A stretch of DNA of 61,329 bases, taken from NCBI GenBank assembly GCA_910587295.1, contig CAJULP010000011.1, positions 1 through 61,329 of the forward strand. The letters run 5' to 3'. The notes below the pieces were generated by a model, which was not told the DNA's origin, searched no databases, and saw only the letters and a program-made list of their open reading frames with translations. This stretch comes from an uncultured Lachnospiraceae bacterium (lineage in GTDB: Bacteria; Bacillota; Clostridia; Lachnospirales; Lachnospiraceae). Position 1 is the stretch's first letter; each line of letters starts with the position of its first letter. The position numbers and the translations under genes were made by a program. Shown here one piece after another: positions 41,748 through 50,489 of the stretch.

Positions 41748-42848
41748 ATGTTATTTGAAGCTTTTAAACACGGAATCAATCTCGGGGGGTATCTTTCTCA
41801 GTATGAGCTGATTGCGGATGCAGGGTCGCAGGATTCCTTAAAGGAGCATTTTGAGACATTCATTACGAAAGAGGATATTGGACAGATTGCGGGATGGGGG
41901 CTTGACCATGTGAGGATCCCGGTTGACGGGTATTTGTTTTTTGACAGGAAAAAGAAGGTACTGCGGAAAGATCCGCTTGCATATTTGGACCGGTGCATGG
42001 AATGGTGTGCTGAATATGGCTTGAATGTGGTCATAGATCTGCACAACATAACAGGTCATGTTTCCGGTCAGATGGACGTGCCCACACCGCTTATGGTGGA
42101 GGAAGACCTGCGCAGTGATTTTTGTCTCTTTTGGGGAAATATGGCGAAGCACTTTAAAGGATATGGCAAGGTAACACTTTTGTTTGAGTTGTTTAATGAG
42201 ATAGCGGACGCTACCGGGTATCAGTGGAATAAACTTTATAAAAGTGCCATCAAGGCAATCCGCGAAGTTGACCTTAAAAGATGGATTTTGGCAGGGAGCA
42301 ATTACGTAAACAGCGTGGGATATCTTGACAGGCTGGATCTGGTGGAGGATCCGTATGTGTTTTATAATTTTCATTATTATGAGCCTAATGTGTTTACCCA
42401 TCAGATGGCGCATTTTTCCGAGGAATTTCGTACATTCAAAAAAACGCTCAGCTATCCGGGGGATATGGGGGAATATATCGAATTTGTAAAGACCCACCAC
42501 AAGTTCAGGAAAGAGCATCCTATGATCATGGCTGATCTTGCGGAGGATGGGGCTTTCGGGAATGGCAGTTTTATAAATGACAGAAAGTTGATGGAAAAAT
42601 ATCTTGCAGATGCAAAGCGCTTCGTGGAGTATTCAGGATGTGAGCTTTACTGTGGGGAATTTGGCGTAATTGACTGCGCCCCGGAAGAAGAAGCGGTAAA
42701 ATGGCTTGGGGATTTTATTACAATCTGTAATGAAATCGGGATTGGACACGCAATGTGGAATTATAAATGCCTGGATTTTGAGATACTGGACCGGGAGGGA
42801 AATGTGGTAAGGCCAAAGGTGCTTGCATTGTTGAAGGAATTTAGGTAA
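41748..42848 (+). CDS. Glycoside hydrolase family 5 (cellulase-like)
   Basis: A (beta/alpha)8-barrel retaining glycosidase of 366 residues. It begins KHGINLGGYLSQYE, has the conserved WGLDHVRIPVDGYLFF, the acid/base Glu in LLFELFNEIADATG, HxY in FHYYEP and the nucleophile Glu in LYCGEFGVID. No signal peptide, so it acts on imported oligosaccharides. Substrate (beta-glucan, mannan or similar) cannot be fixed from the sequence. AAGGAGAGG precedes the ATG; it is in the importer operon. Confidence 0.9.
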   Translation: MLFEAFKHGINLGGYLSQYELIADAGSQDSLKEHFETFITKEDIGQIAGWGLDHVRIPVDGYLFFDRKKKVLRKDPLAYLDRCMEWCAEYGLNVVIDLHNITGHVSGQMDVPTPLMVEEDLRSDFCLFWGNMAKHFKGYGKVTLLFELFNEIADATGYQWNKLYKSAIKAIREVDLKRWILAGSNYVNSVGYLDRLDLVEDPYVFYNFHYYEPNVFTHQMAHFSEEFRTFKKTLSYPGDMGEYIEFVKTHHKFRKEHPMIMADLAEDGAFGNGSFINDRKLMEKYLADAKRFVEYSGCELYCGEFGVIDCAPEEEAVKWLGDFITICNEIGIGHAMWNYKCLDFEILDREGNVVRPKVLALLKEFR

Positions 42849-42941
42849 ATTCCGGTATTTGTTATGACTTGCTAATATCAGGGAACGGGTTTAGAATATA
42901 GGTTGAACGCAGGATGATATTACGAGGAATGGAGGCTTATT

Positions 42942-43811
42942 ATGATCAACGAAACATATCAAATCAAGCAGGAAGGCTCTCAAGATTATGCAAAGTTGAC
43001 AATTTATATCCAGGATGATTCACCGGAGATCGGGATTCATGAAAGGCCGTTGATTTTGGTGTGCCCGGGTGGGGGATATGGAATGACTTCCGACAGAGAA
43101 GCGGAGGTGATCGTTTTTCAGATGCTGGCTATGGGATGTAATGCGGCACTTTTGCGTTATTCTTGTGTACCTTCTGTTTTTCCTACGGCGCTTTTGGAAT
43201 TGGCATCCGGTATGAAATTAATTAGGGAGCATGTGGAAGAATGGCATATCGATCCGAATAAAATCATGGTGATGGGATTTTCGGCAGGGGCGCATTTGGC
43301 AGGCAGCCTTGGCATGTTCTGGAACAGGAAGTTTTTAGCTGACAGACTGGGTTTAAATGACAGGGAACACTCTCTTTTGCAGCCGAATGGCATGATCTTA
43401 TGTTATCCGGTGATCACATCCGGTGAATTTGCTCACAAGGATTCCTTCCGGTGCTTACTGGGGTTGACTCAGGAACCGGTGCCGGAAAAAATAGAAGGGT
43501 TTGAGGAAGCGTATTCCGTGGATGAGATGATGGAGAAGCTTTCCCTTGAAAAACAGGTCTCTAAAGATACACCAAAAGCATTTATCTGGCATACATTTGA
43601 AGATGGGTGTGTACCGGTAGAAAATTCCTTGCTGCTTGTGGGTGCCCTTAAAAAGGCGGGAATCAGCACGGAGTTCCATATGTATCCCCATGGCGGACAT
43701 GGTCTTTCTCTTGCCAGCAACCAAAGTGCGACCGTGGCGGGGAATGAACAGGTGGTAGAAGAATGCCAGTCATGGATGGGGCTGTTACGGAAGTGGATTG
43801 AGAATTTTTAA
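42942..43811 (+). CDS. Alpha/beta hydrolase, acetyl-esterase-like
   Basis: A cytosolic esterase of 289 residues, probably removing acyl groups from glycans. Oxyanion region LVCPGGGYGMTSDREAE, nucleophile elbow GFSAGAHLAG, Asp in WHTFEDGCVPVENS and catalytic His in YPHGGHGLS form a full triad. Similar enzymes deacetylate xylan or mannan oligomers; its position beside GH5 and a sugar importer suits that. GAGGAATGGAGG-type ribosome binding region precedes the ATG. Confidence 0.88.
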   Translation: MINETYQIKQEGSQDYAKLTIYIQDDSPEIGIHERPLILVCPGGGYGMTSDREAEVIVFQMLAMGCNAALLRYSCVPSVFPTALLELASGMKLIREHVEEWHIDPNKIMVMGFSAGAHLAGSLGMFWNRKFLADRLGLNDREHSLLQPNGMILCYPVITSGEFAHKDSFRCLLGLTQEPVPEKIEGFEEAYSVDEMMEKLSLEKQVSKDTPKAFIWHTFEDGCVPVENSLLLVGALKKAGISTEFHMYPHGGHGLSLASNQSATVAGNEQVVEECQSWMGLLRKWIENF

Positions 43812-43839
43812 GGTGTTTTGTGGATAGGAGTGAAATAAT

Positions 43840-45180
43840 ATGGCAACAGATTTTTCACAGGGCAAGGTCTGGAAGAACATTATTTTTCAGGCGATTCCGT
43901 TAACTTTGGCACAATTAGTACAGTTACTTTATAATGTGGTTGACCGCGTTTATATAGGGCATTTGCCGGGGGCGGAGAACATGGCATTGACCGGAATAGG
44001 GCTTACCTTTCCGGTCATTACGTTGATAGCGGCTTTTACGAACCTGTTTGGATCGGGCGGCACGCCATTATTTTCAATTTCAAGGGGGAAAGGGGAAGAG
44101 GAGGAGGCGGAGAAAATCATGGGGAATGTATTTTCCCTTATTTTAAGGGCTTCCCTTTTCCTTTTCTTGTTCTGTTATCTTCTGCGGAGACCTATCCTGT
44201 TTTTATTTGGTGCCAGTGAAGGATCTTATGTATATGCAGATGAATATCTGAAAATTTATCTGTTTGGTACGGCGTTTTCCATGGTGGCTGCAGGGATGAA
44301 CGGGTTTATCAACGCTCAGGGGTATCCGAAGATAGGGATGCTGACGACGGTGATAGGGGCAATATTAAACCTTCTGCTGGATCCGCTGTTTATTTTTGTG
44401 TTCCATATGGGGGTGAGCGGTGCGGCCCTTGCTACAGTGTTAAGCCAGTCGGTTTCAGCAATTTGGGTGTTTCGTTTCCTGACCGGCCGGAAAGCAGTCC
44501 TAAAAATTAAAAAGGAAAATCTTAAGCTGGATGGCAGGCTGGTAAAAGACATTATGGCGCTTGGAACTTCCGGATTTATTGTGCAGGCAACAAATGCGCT
44601 GGTTCAGATTGTATGTAACATTACCCTGCAAAGCTATGGTGGGGATTTGTATGTGGGTATTATGACAGTCTTAAATTCGGTGAGGGAGCTGTTATCCCTG
44701 CCGGTGTCCGGAATTACGAATGGTTGTCAGCCAATCTTAGGATATAATTATGGGGCGGGAAAAATGGAACGGGTAAAAGAGGGAATCCGCTTTACGGCGC
44801 TTATCGGAGTGGGATACACACTTCTTGCGTGGATGTTTGTCATGAAATTTCCCCATTTTTTGTTTTCTGTCTTTACGGATGATATTATGATGATAGAAAC
44901 AGGAAATGCGGCGCTCCAGATGTATTTTTTTGGGTTTTGCTTTATGGCATTTCAGTTTTCGGGGCAGTGTACTTTTCAATCTCTCGGATATGCCAAGCGG
45001 GCTATTTTTTTCTCGCTGTTCCGAAAGGTAATCATCGTGGTTCCGCTGACGCTTCTCTTGCCGGTTTTGGGCTTTGGGGTGGATGGAGTGTTTTTGGCAG
45101 AACCGGTTTCCAATCTGATCGGAGGACTGGCATGTTTTCTTACGATGTGGTTTACGGTGTATAAGAAACTGGGGAAATAA
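43840..45180 (+). CDS. MATE-family efflux protein
   Basis: A cation-coupled exporter of the inner membrane, 446 residues with twelve predicted helices in two homologous halves; the paired motifs are visible (PLTLAQLVQLLYNVVDRVYI near the start and NGCQPILGYNYGAGKMERVK in the second half). The substrate is unknown. It starts 28 bp after the esterase gene with a weak box, and ends in a hairpin that includes its stop codon. Confidence 0.92.
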   Translation: MATDFSQGKVWKNIIFQAIPLTLAQLVQLLYNVVDRVYIGHLPGAENMALTGIGLTFPVITLIAAFTNLFGSGGTPLFSISRGKGEEEEAEKIMGNVFSLILRASLFLFLFCYLLRRPILFLFGASEGSYVYADEYLKIYLFGTAFSMVAAGMNGFINAQGYPKIGMLTTVIGAILNLLLDPLFIFVFHMGVSGAALATVLSQSVSAIWVFRFLTGRKAVLKIKKENLKLDGRLVKDIMALGTSGFIVQATNALVQIVCNITLQSYGGDLYVGIMTVLNSVRELLSLPVSGITNGCQPILGYNYGAGKMERVKEGIRFTALIGVGYTLLAWMFVMKFPHFLFSVFTDDIMMIETGNAALQMYFFGFCFMAFQFSGQCTFQSLGYAKRAIFFSLFRKVIIVVPLTLLLPVLGFGVDGVFLAEPVSNLIGGLACFLTMWFTVYKKLGK

Positions 45181-45201
45181 TGTGTCAGGCATTATTTCCC
45201 C
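45171..45201. terminator. Stem-loop between convergent MATE and hemerythrin genes
   Basis: GGGGAAATAATG (45171-45182) and CATTATTTCCCC (45190-45201) form a perfect 12-bp stem with a 7-base loop, and include the MATE stop codon. No T-run follows on either strand, so it may act as a transcript end barrier rather than a classical terminator. Confidence 0.6.
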
Positions 45202-45218
45202 GTAATGGTCTTACTTCG

Positions 45219-46100
45219 TCATCCTAAATGGATACAGAACGCAAAATACCCAACCCCGGTGTTAAACAGCAGGCTGTAATAAAAGGATTCCGTAAAAAAT
45301 TCCTTCCGGAATTGTTCCATTGTCATGATATGACTGCTTTCTAACTGATATTGTAAAGGCGATTTCAGGTACATGCCAAGCCGGTTTACTATTTGTGCAG
45401 AAAGTTCCTTCACTGTGTTAATTACAAGCTTATCTACTCTTTTTAAGGGCATATCCAGCATGGAGCTTACTGCCTGTAAGGCCAGGCTTTCTTCAAGGAC
45501 TAAGAAAATCTGTATTTGTTTTCCTTCTATTGGCTGATAAGCTAACCGACTGATAATGCTGTTGCCAAAATTTTCTCCACTGTAATGTTCACTGACAATC
45601 TCGACTTGCCGCTTAAAAATTTCCTGTATCGTATCAGATAATGCGTCTTCTAAGTCTTCTACATCTTTCCCTTCTTTGCCATGAATCCATTTGGCTGAGA
45701 ATTTTCCCGTGATGGCACGATCCTCTATCATAATGTGGACGGTCAGCCATCCAAGGCAGATGCCAAGGAAATGATGGATGGATTCTTGCGAATAATTTGA
45801 TTCTAACAAATCCTTTTCTAAGGCGGGAAGCGTTTTGCAGCGCATATTGTCGTGCAGGCGCTTGTGCATTTCATAATTTTTGCAGCCGATAGACTGCATA
45901 TATGCTTCTTCATTGGCAAAGTGTTCTATGGCGTAACTTTTAAAGTATTTGATTCCTTCAGCACATGCCCACTGGCCATGATTTTCATTTTTGCTTAAAT
46001 AGGTTAGTTTTCGAACAATTGAAAAAAGTTTCCGGTGTGCATGGTCGATGGAATCAATTCCGATGTTAAGCCGTTCATCCCATTCCATCTCTTTAGCCAT
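45219..46100 (-). CDS. Hemerythrin domain fused to a CheX-like domain
   Basis: A two-part cytosolic protein of 293 residues. Residues 1-135 are a bacteriohemerythrin with the full iron ligand set: His in SIDHAHRKLF, HFANEE, HKRLHD and HIMIEDR. Such domains bind oxygen and are used by anaerobes as sensors or carriers. Residues about 165-293 resemble CheX/CheC-type phosphatase domains (INTVKELSAQIVNRLGMYLK), but the catalytic ExxN reads ELSA, so phosphatase activity is doubtful. AAAGGAG precedes the ATG. No chemotaxis genes are nearby; an oxygen-sensing role is inferred. Confidence 0.8.
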   Translation of the reverse strand: MAKEMEWDERLNIGIDSIDHAHRKLFSIVRKLTYLSKNENHGQWACAEGIKYFKSYAIEHFANEEAYMQSIGCKNYEMHKRLHDNMRCKTLPALEKDLLESNYSQESIHHFLGICLGWLTVHIMIEDRAITGKFSAKWIHGKEGKDVEDLEDALSDTIQEIFKRQVEIVSEHYSGENFGNSIISRLAYQPIEGKQIQIFLVLEESLALQAVSSMLDMPLKRVDKLVINTVKELSAQIVNRLGMYLKSPLQYQLESSHIMTMEQFRKEFFTESFYYSLLFNTGVGYFAFCIHLG

Positions 46101-46203
46101 GCTGCTCCTTTAATTTTGTATTTTAAAATCTTATGTTTCACTGTTAAAATATGACATAAAGTGATAATTTGTGCATAATGACAAAAAAAATATGATAGAA
46201 TAG

Positions 46204-46220
46204 TGGTATCAATGATACCA
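46204..46220. promoter_or_regulatory. Palindromic operator TGGTATCA-A-TGATACCA
   Basis: A perfect 17-bp palindrome lies just downstream of a possible promoter (TTGTGC 46169-46174 and TATGAT 46191-46196, 16 bp apart) and 54 bases before a short ORF leading into a zinc-finger/HTH antitoxin locus. Its position over the start point fits autorepression by that antitoxin family. Confidence 0.6.
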
Positions 46221-46273
46221 AATATGATATTGTTGGCGCATTTTTCATGTGTATACAGGAGAGGAGGGAAGTT

Positions 46274-46399
46274 ATGGCGAAATTCCAAAAGACGAAAGAC
46301 GAAGAAGATACTATGATTGAAAATTATATATATTCATTTGGCAGATTTTTTCTGCCAGATGAATATATATATACATACCTGGAGAGTAAGGATTACTAA
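46274..46399 (+). CDS. Hypothetical 41-residue ORF containing a long hairpin
   Basis: It opens with GGAGAGGAGGG before the ATG at 46274 and ends with TAA sharing its last base with the next ATG (46399). The first residues are MAKFQKTKDEEDTMIENYIY; no family is recognised. The middle is an inverted repeat: ATATATATTCATTTGGCAGA (46326-46345) pairs with 46351-46370 over 20 bp with one G:T and a 5-T loop. It could be a toxin scrap of the antitoxin locus, or a leader peptide whose translation controls the next gene. Protein status is uncertain. Confidence 0.45.
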   Translation: MAKFQKTKDEEDTMIENYIYSFGRFFLPDEYIYTYLESKDY

Positions 46400-46428
46400 T
46401 GAGCGAAAAACGAGAAAGGAGCGTCAAA

Positions 46429-46587
46429 ATGGAAAACAAAAAATCTTGCTTTGAATGTGGAACAAAAGATAACTATGAATTGAAAGACACAATCAGGGTA
46501 TATGAAGGAGATGGTTATGATTTTGAACTTTGGGTAAATATCCCATTTTGTAAAAACTGCGGCGCTCCTATATACGACCCATCCTAA
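46429..46587 (+). pseudogene. Zinc-finger N-terminus of a YgiT/MqsA-like antitoxin
   Basis: Fifty-two residues with two CxxC pairs (CFEC and CKNC, spaced as in YgiT-type zinc fingers), ending CGAPIYDPS at a stop. GGAG stands 7 bases before the ATG at 46429 (an upstream in-frame ATG at 46399 is possible). In full-length relatives this finger continues into a helix-turn-helix and then a Panacea (SocA) domain; both are found downstream out of phase, at 46614-47336. It may still be made as a small zinc-finger protein. Confidence 0.7.
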
Positions 46588-46613
46588 TAATTTACTCAAG
46601 AATTTTTGGCTGA

Positions 46614-47336
46614 CATTATAAGATTATAACACTTACGAGATATATAAGCGGAAACTATACCCCCAATATTACCAATAGCAATAGATTGAAAGAATTGAAA
46701 AATCCTTATGTTTTTCAGGATTTGTTATATAGATATAGTGAAAAACAGATTAGCGATAGTGAGGAAAAATTGCTAAAGAAGGTACAGAGTCAGGTAAGTA
46801 ATAAAATAGACAAAATGAGTGAAGATCAGGGCAGGATTATTTCTGTGGTGAACTGGTTTTTGGCACAATCTTCGGAAGAGACGCCTGTTACACATCTTGC
46901 TTTACAAAAATTATTGTATTTTACGCAGGGTTGGAGTATGGTTTTGTCCGGTAAAGAAATGTTTGATGATGATTGTCAGGCATGGGCTCATGGAGCGGTT
47001 TACCCTAAAGTATACGAGTTGTTTAAACGATTCAAGTATATGCCATTACCTAAAATTTATCAGATAGCTGTGTTTGATGAAAAAGATTTAAATATTTTAA
47101 CTATGGTAAAGCAATATTATTTTGATGTTTATAGTGCAAAAGCGTTGGAAGAAATATGTCATAAGGAAGAACCATATAGAAAAGCAAGGGAAGGATGCAG
47201 GGATGGGGAAATATGCAATGCTGTAATTAATAAGAAAAATATTGCGCTATATTACGACCGAATTTCCCGGGAATATGATATAGGGTTTTCCAGCATGGTT
47301 AATGTAAAAAAATATCTTAATTTGATTTTGGGCTGA
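46614..47336 (+). pseudogene. HTH tail plus Panacea (SocA/DUF4065) domain of the same antitoxin
   Basis: A frame open from 46614 reads ITLTRYISGNYTPNITNSNR, then LKELKNPYVFQDLL: the end of an XRE-type helix-turn-helix, joined to a Panacea domain (IISVVNWFLAQSSEETPVTH, LQKLLYFTQGW, WAHGAVYPKVYELF, YFDVYSAKALEEICHKEEPY). Together with the finger at 46429 this forms a GepA-like zinc-finger/HTH/Panacea protein, a class of antitoxin. Roughly 40-60 residues linking finger and HTH are lost and the frames differ. A TTG at 46686 could start a truncated Panacea protein, but has no good ribosome binding site. Confidence 0.75.
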
Positions 47337-47357
47337 TGCAATAATAAAGTACGAACA

Positions 47358-47408
47358 CTGCCATCTTACGTTGGAGGATTCCTGTAGGATGGCAGCACTG
47401 TTTTATTC
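47358..47408 (+). terminator. Terminator after the Panacea locus
   Basis: CTGCCATCTTAC (47358-47369) pairs with GTAGGATGGCAG (47384-47395, one G:T), followed by CACTGTTTTATT. Confidence 0.75.
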
Positions 47409-47565
47409 ATATCAGTATATTTATAAAAAGGTTTAAGTTCCGTAACATATCCTTTACAAAACGGGGTTACTTGGTATGGCAAATTTTGAAAAGAATGGAC
47501 CTTGTAACCTGAACCGGCCCGTGCTAGCATGGAACATAAATAATGAAAAGAAAGGGGTTACGAAG

Positions 47566-48951
47566 ATGGACAGAGATCAATTAGACAAGCGGCTGGTGCA
47601 GGTGGTGCCGTCAGAGCGGCAGGCTGCCCACCAGCAGATGGAGTTTTACAGTTTTGTACATTTTACGGTGAATACGTATACGGGCAGGGAATGGGGAGAC
47701 GGAACGGAATCGGAAGCTATCTTTAACCCTGAAAAATTTGATGCCGGACAGTGGGTGGAAGCTGTAAAGGCAGCAGGGATGAAGGGGCTCATCCTTACCT
47801 GCAAGCACCATGACGGCTTTTGCCTGTGGCCAAGCAGATACACGGATCATACGATAGCCCAAAGTCCTTATAAGGAAGGAAAAGGGGACTTGGTGCGGGA
47901 AGTTTCCGATGCCTGCCGGGCAGGGGGAATCCGCTTCGGGGTATATTTGTCACCCTGGGACAGGAACCATAAGACGTATGGTTATGGGAAAGCTTATGAT
48001 GATTATTTTGTTGACCAGTTGACGGAACTTCTGACAGGTTATGGTGATATATGCTCTGTATGGTTTGACGGCGCCTGCGGTGAAGGGGAAAATGGCAAAA
48101 AGCAGGTATATGACTGGAACAGATATTATGAAGTGATCCGTTCTTTACAGCCGGGCGCCTGCATCCATGTGTGCGGACCGGATGTGCGCTGGTGCGGCAA
48201 TGAAGCGGGGGATACCAGGGAGTCGGAATGGAGTGTTGTTCCCAGAAGGACCAGCGAGACGGAAATGATAGCAAAGGAAAGTCAGCAGATAGATGACGTG
48301 AAATTCCGGGAAAGGAAGATCAAGGCCAGTGACCGGGATCTGGGCAGCAGGAAGATGCTGGAGGGGGAAGAAGACCTGATCTGGTATCCGGCGGAAGTGA
48401 ATACTTCCATCCGGCCGGGATGGTTTTATCATGAGGAAGAAGACGGGCAGGTGCGCACACTGGAAGAGTTGATGCATATTTATTACAATTCTGTTGGAGG
48501 GAATGCCACCTTTCTGTTAAATATACCGCCTGCAAAAGACGGGCTTTTCCATGAGAATGATGTGAAGCGGTTAAAAGAAATGGGAGACCATATCCGGTCG
48601 ATATTTGCCGTGAATTTGCTGGAAAAAGCAAAACTCAATATTGAGGGAGTGCGCCAGGACGGATATGACAGTTATTTTAAACCGGAAGACGGAATCAGGG
48701 AAGTGGAGGTCATTGCGTCATTTCCGGAGCCGGTAAGGGTTTCCCATGTAGTACTGAAAGAGAATATTCTTTTGAGCCAGCGGATAGAAAGCTTTGAGAT
48801 TACGGACGAAGAGGGAAGGGTTCTTTACCGGGGAAGCACAGTAGGGTATAAAAAGATCGCAGTGTTCCCGGCAGTGGAAGTGAAGGAATTACATATCAGG
48901 ATTTTGGATTCCAGGGTATGCCCTACACTGGCATTTATAGGGGTGTATTAA
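47566..48951 (+). CDS. Alpha-L-fucosidase, GH29
   Basis: A retaining fucosidase of 461 residues. The barrel contains FYSFVHFTVNTYTGREWGDG, the substrate-binding CKHHDGFCLWPS and the nucleophile Asp in SVWFDGACGEG; a C-terminal beta region (EVIASFPEPVRVSHVVLKEN) resembles the GH29 carbohydrate-binding-like tail. No signal peptide, so it is intracellular. The ATG at 47566 follows AAAGGGG by 8 bases; an open extension to 47476 lacks homology. It stands just before the decayed second transport system, which may once have imported its substrate. Confidence 0.9.
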   Translation: MDRDQLDKRLVQVVPSERQAAHQQMEFYSFVHFTVNTYTGREWGDGTESEAIFNPEKFDAGQWVEAVKAAGMKGLILTCKHHDGFCLWPSRYTDHTIAQSPYKEGKGDLVREVSDACRAGGIRFGVYLSPWDRNHKTYGYGKAYDDYFVDQLTELLTGYGDICSVWFDGACGEGENGKKQVYDWNRYYEVIRSLQPGACIHVCGPDVRWCGNEAGDTRESEWSVVPRRTSETEMIAKESQQIDDVKFRERKIKASDRDLGSRKMLEGEEDLIWYPAEVNTSIRPGWFYHEEEDGQVRTLEELMHIYYNSVGGNATFLLNIPPAKDGLFHENDVKRLKEMGDHIRSIFAVNLLEKAKLNIEGVRQDGYDSYFKPEDGIREVEVIASFPEPVRVSHVVLKENILLSQRIESFEITDEEGRVLYRGSTVGYKKIAVFPAVEVKELHIRILDSRVCPTLAFIGVY

Positions 48952-49053
48952 AAGTTCCGCCTTGATTCACTAAAACGCTCCTTTTTCATGTTTTCCTAGA
49001 AAAACTTTCCTTTTTCAAGGTATTTTACCATTTCACGTTTGAAATTGCCATAT

Positions 49054-49059
49054 TATAAT
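49054..49059 (+). promoter_or_regulatory. Candidate -10 before the decayed regulator gene
   Basis: TATAAT, with a poor -35 (TTTCAC at 49031-49036, 17 bp). The stretch 48952-49117 otherwise holds no gene. Confidence 0.35.
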
Positions 49060-49117
49060 TAAATATAAGGATTCTATACCATTCAACAGGCAAATGAAAA
49101 CGGGAAAAGGTGGCCGA

Positions 49118-50489
49118 ATGAAGATACTGATTGCGGATGCCGCAGATGGACGGGATTGCGTTTGCAACAAAGCTTTTGGAGTGGAACCCGGATTGCAGAA
49201 TCATATTTATGAGTGGGTACATGGAGATTGAATATTTAAAAAGCGCAATACGGCTGGCAGCGATCGACTATATAGAAAAACCAATCGATCTTCCGGTCTT
49301 GTGTAAGGCTTTAGAGAGGGCAGTCGGAGATATCAAAGCAAAAAGCAGGAGGGATACGGCAACAAAAGCAGGCAGAGAATTTCAGCAGCACAGGCTTTTT
49401 AATCTTTTGATCAGTAAAGAAACGGAACAGAAAACAGTGGAAAAGCTGGCAGCGGAAGTGAAATTTCCCTTAGGCCAAAGTATGCATTGTATCATCCTGC
49501 AGCTTCCGGGAAAGGTGGAGGATAAGGAGAGGAAAATAGAAAAGGCGGCAGATATCATGCGGTCTTCTTTTTGTTCTGCCCTGGGGAGTTATTACAGGGA
49601 AAAACGTCAGTATGAGTTTATCCTGTCTTACCCGGAAAAAGATAAATACCGTCTTTCTTCCCTATACAGGAAATTGTTGGACGAATTTCCGGAGGCAAGG
49701 CTGGGTATCGGTATGGATACAGGGAGCTATAAGAATATTTATAACAGCTATAAAATGGCATGTTCAGCGATCAACTGTGCTTTTTATCAGGAGAAGGAGC
49801 GTCTGTTTCAGATTGATGAAGGTATTTTGCAAAAAAACTATATAGAGCCGGGTATTTATGGGGAATTTTTGCAAATCCTGGCGGGGCATCCCCAAAAGCT
49901 GACGGAGTGGTTTAAAGAACTTTTTGCGCAGCTATACCAGCAAAAGTATTATCACAAGGAACAGGTTTATACGCTGATGATATCTTTTTTATTGGCAATT
50001 TATAAAAAATACCCGGAGGTTTACGGGGTGGATACGGGTATCTGGAAGGAAGAAGAATTACCGGCTTACGTCCGGGAAATGGATTTTTTGTGTGAGATCA
50101 GGGAATTTGTAGAAAAGCTGTTGGAGTGCCTTAAGGCGAAGCAGGAGGAACAATCGGGGCACGGGCGCATTATCTGCGGGGTAATAGATTATGTTGCAAA
50201 GCACTATGGAGAAGAGGATCTGAGCGTGGTGCAGATTGCGGAGCATCTGCATTTTTCAGCGGTATATTTAAATGTGCTGTTTAAGCAGGAAATGAAAATG
50301 ACATTGAAACAATACTTAAGCTATTATCGTCTGGAAAAGGCGAAGCAGATGCTTGAACAGGGATATGATAAGATTACGGAAATTGCGGAAAAATGCGGTT
50401 ACGCTAATGCCAACTATTTTGCAAAAGTATTTCGGGAGGCAGCCGGTATGTCTCCTGCGGAATACCGTAAAGAGAAGGGTGGCAGGTGA
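49118..50489 (+). pseudogene. YesN-type response regulator lacking its phosphoacceptor region
   Basis: The original start survives: AAAGGTGG, then ATG at 49118 reading MKILIAD, the first strand of a receiver. The reading then jumps, out of frame, to RMPQMDGIAFATKLLEWNPD, which in intact relatives lies some 50 residues later, right after the phosphoacceptor Asp. The rest (receiver end with DYIEKPIDL, linker, AraC helix-turn-helix pair ending ITEIAEKCGYANANYFAKVF) is open to 50489. About 140 bases, including the Asp, are gone; CGGATG at the join suggests deletion at a short repeat. A TTG at 49131 could allow a truncated, unphosphorylatable protein. Confidence 0.88.
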
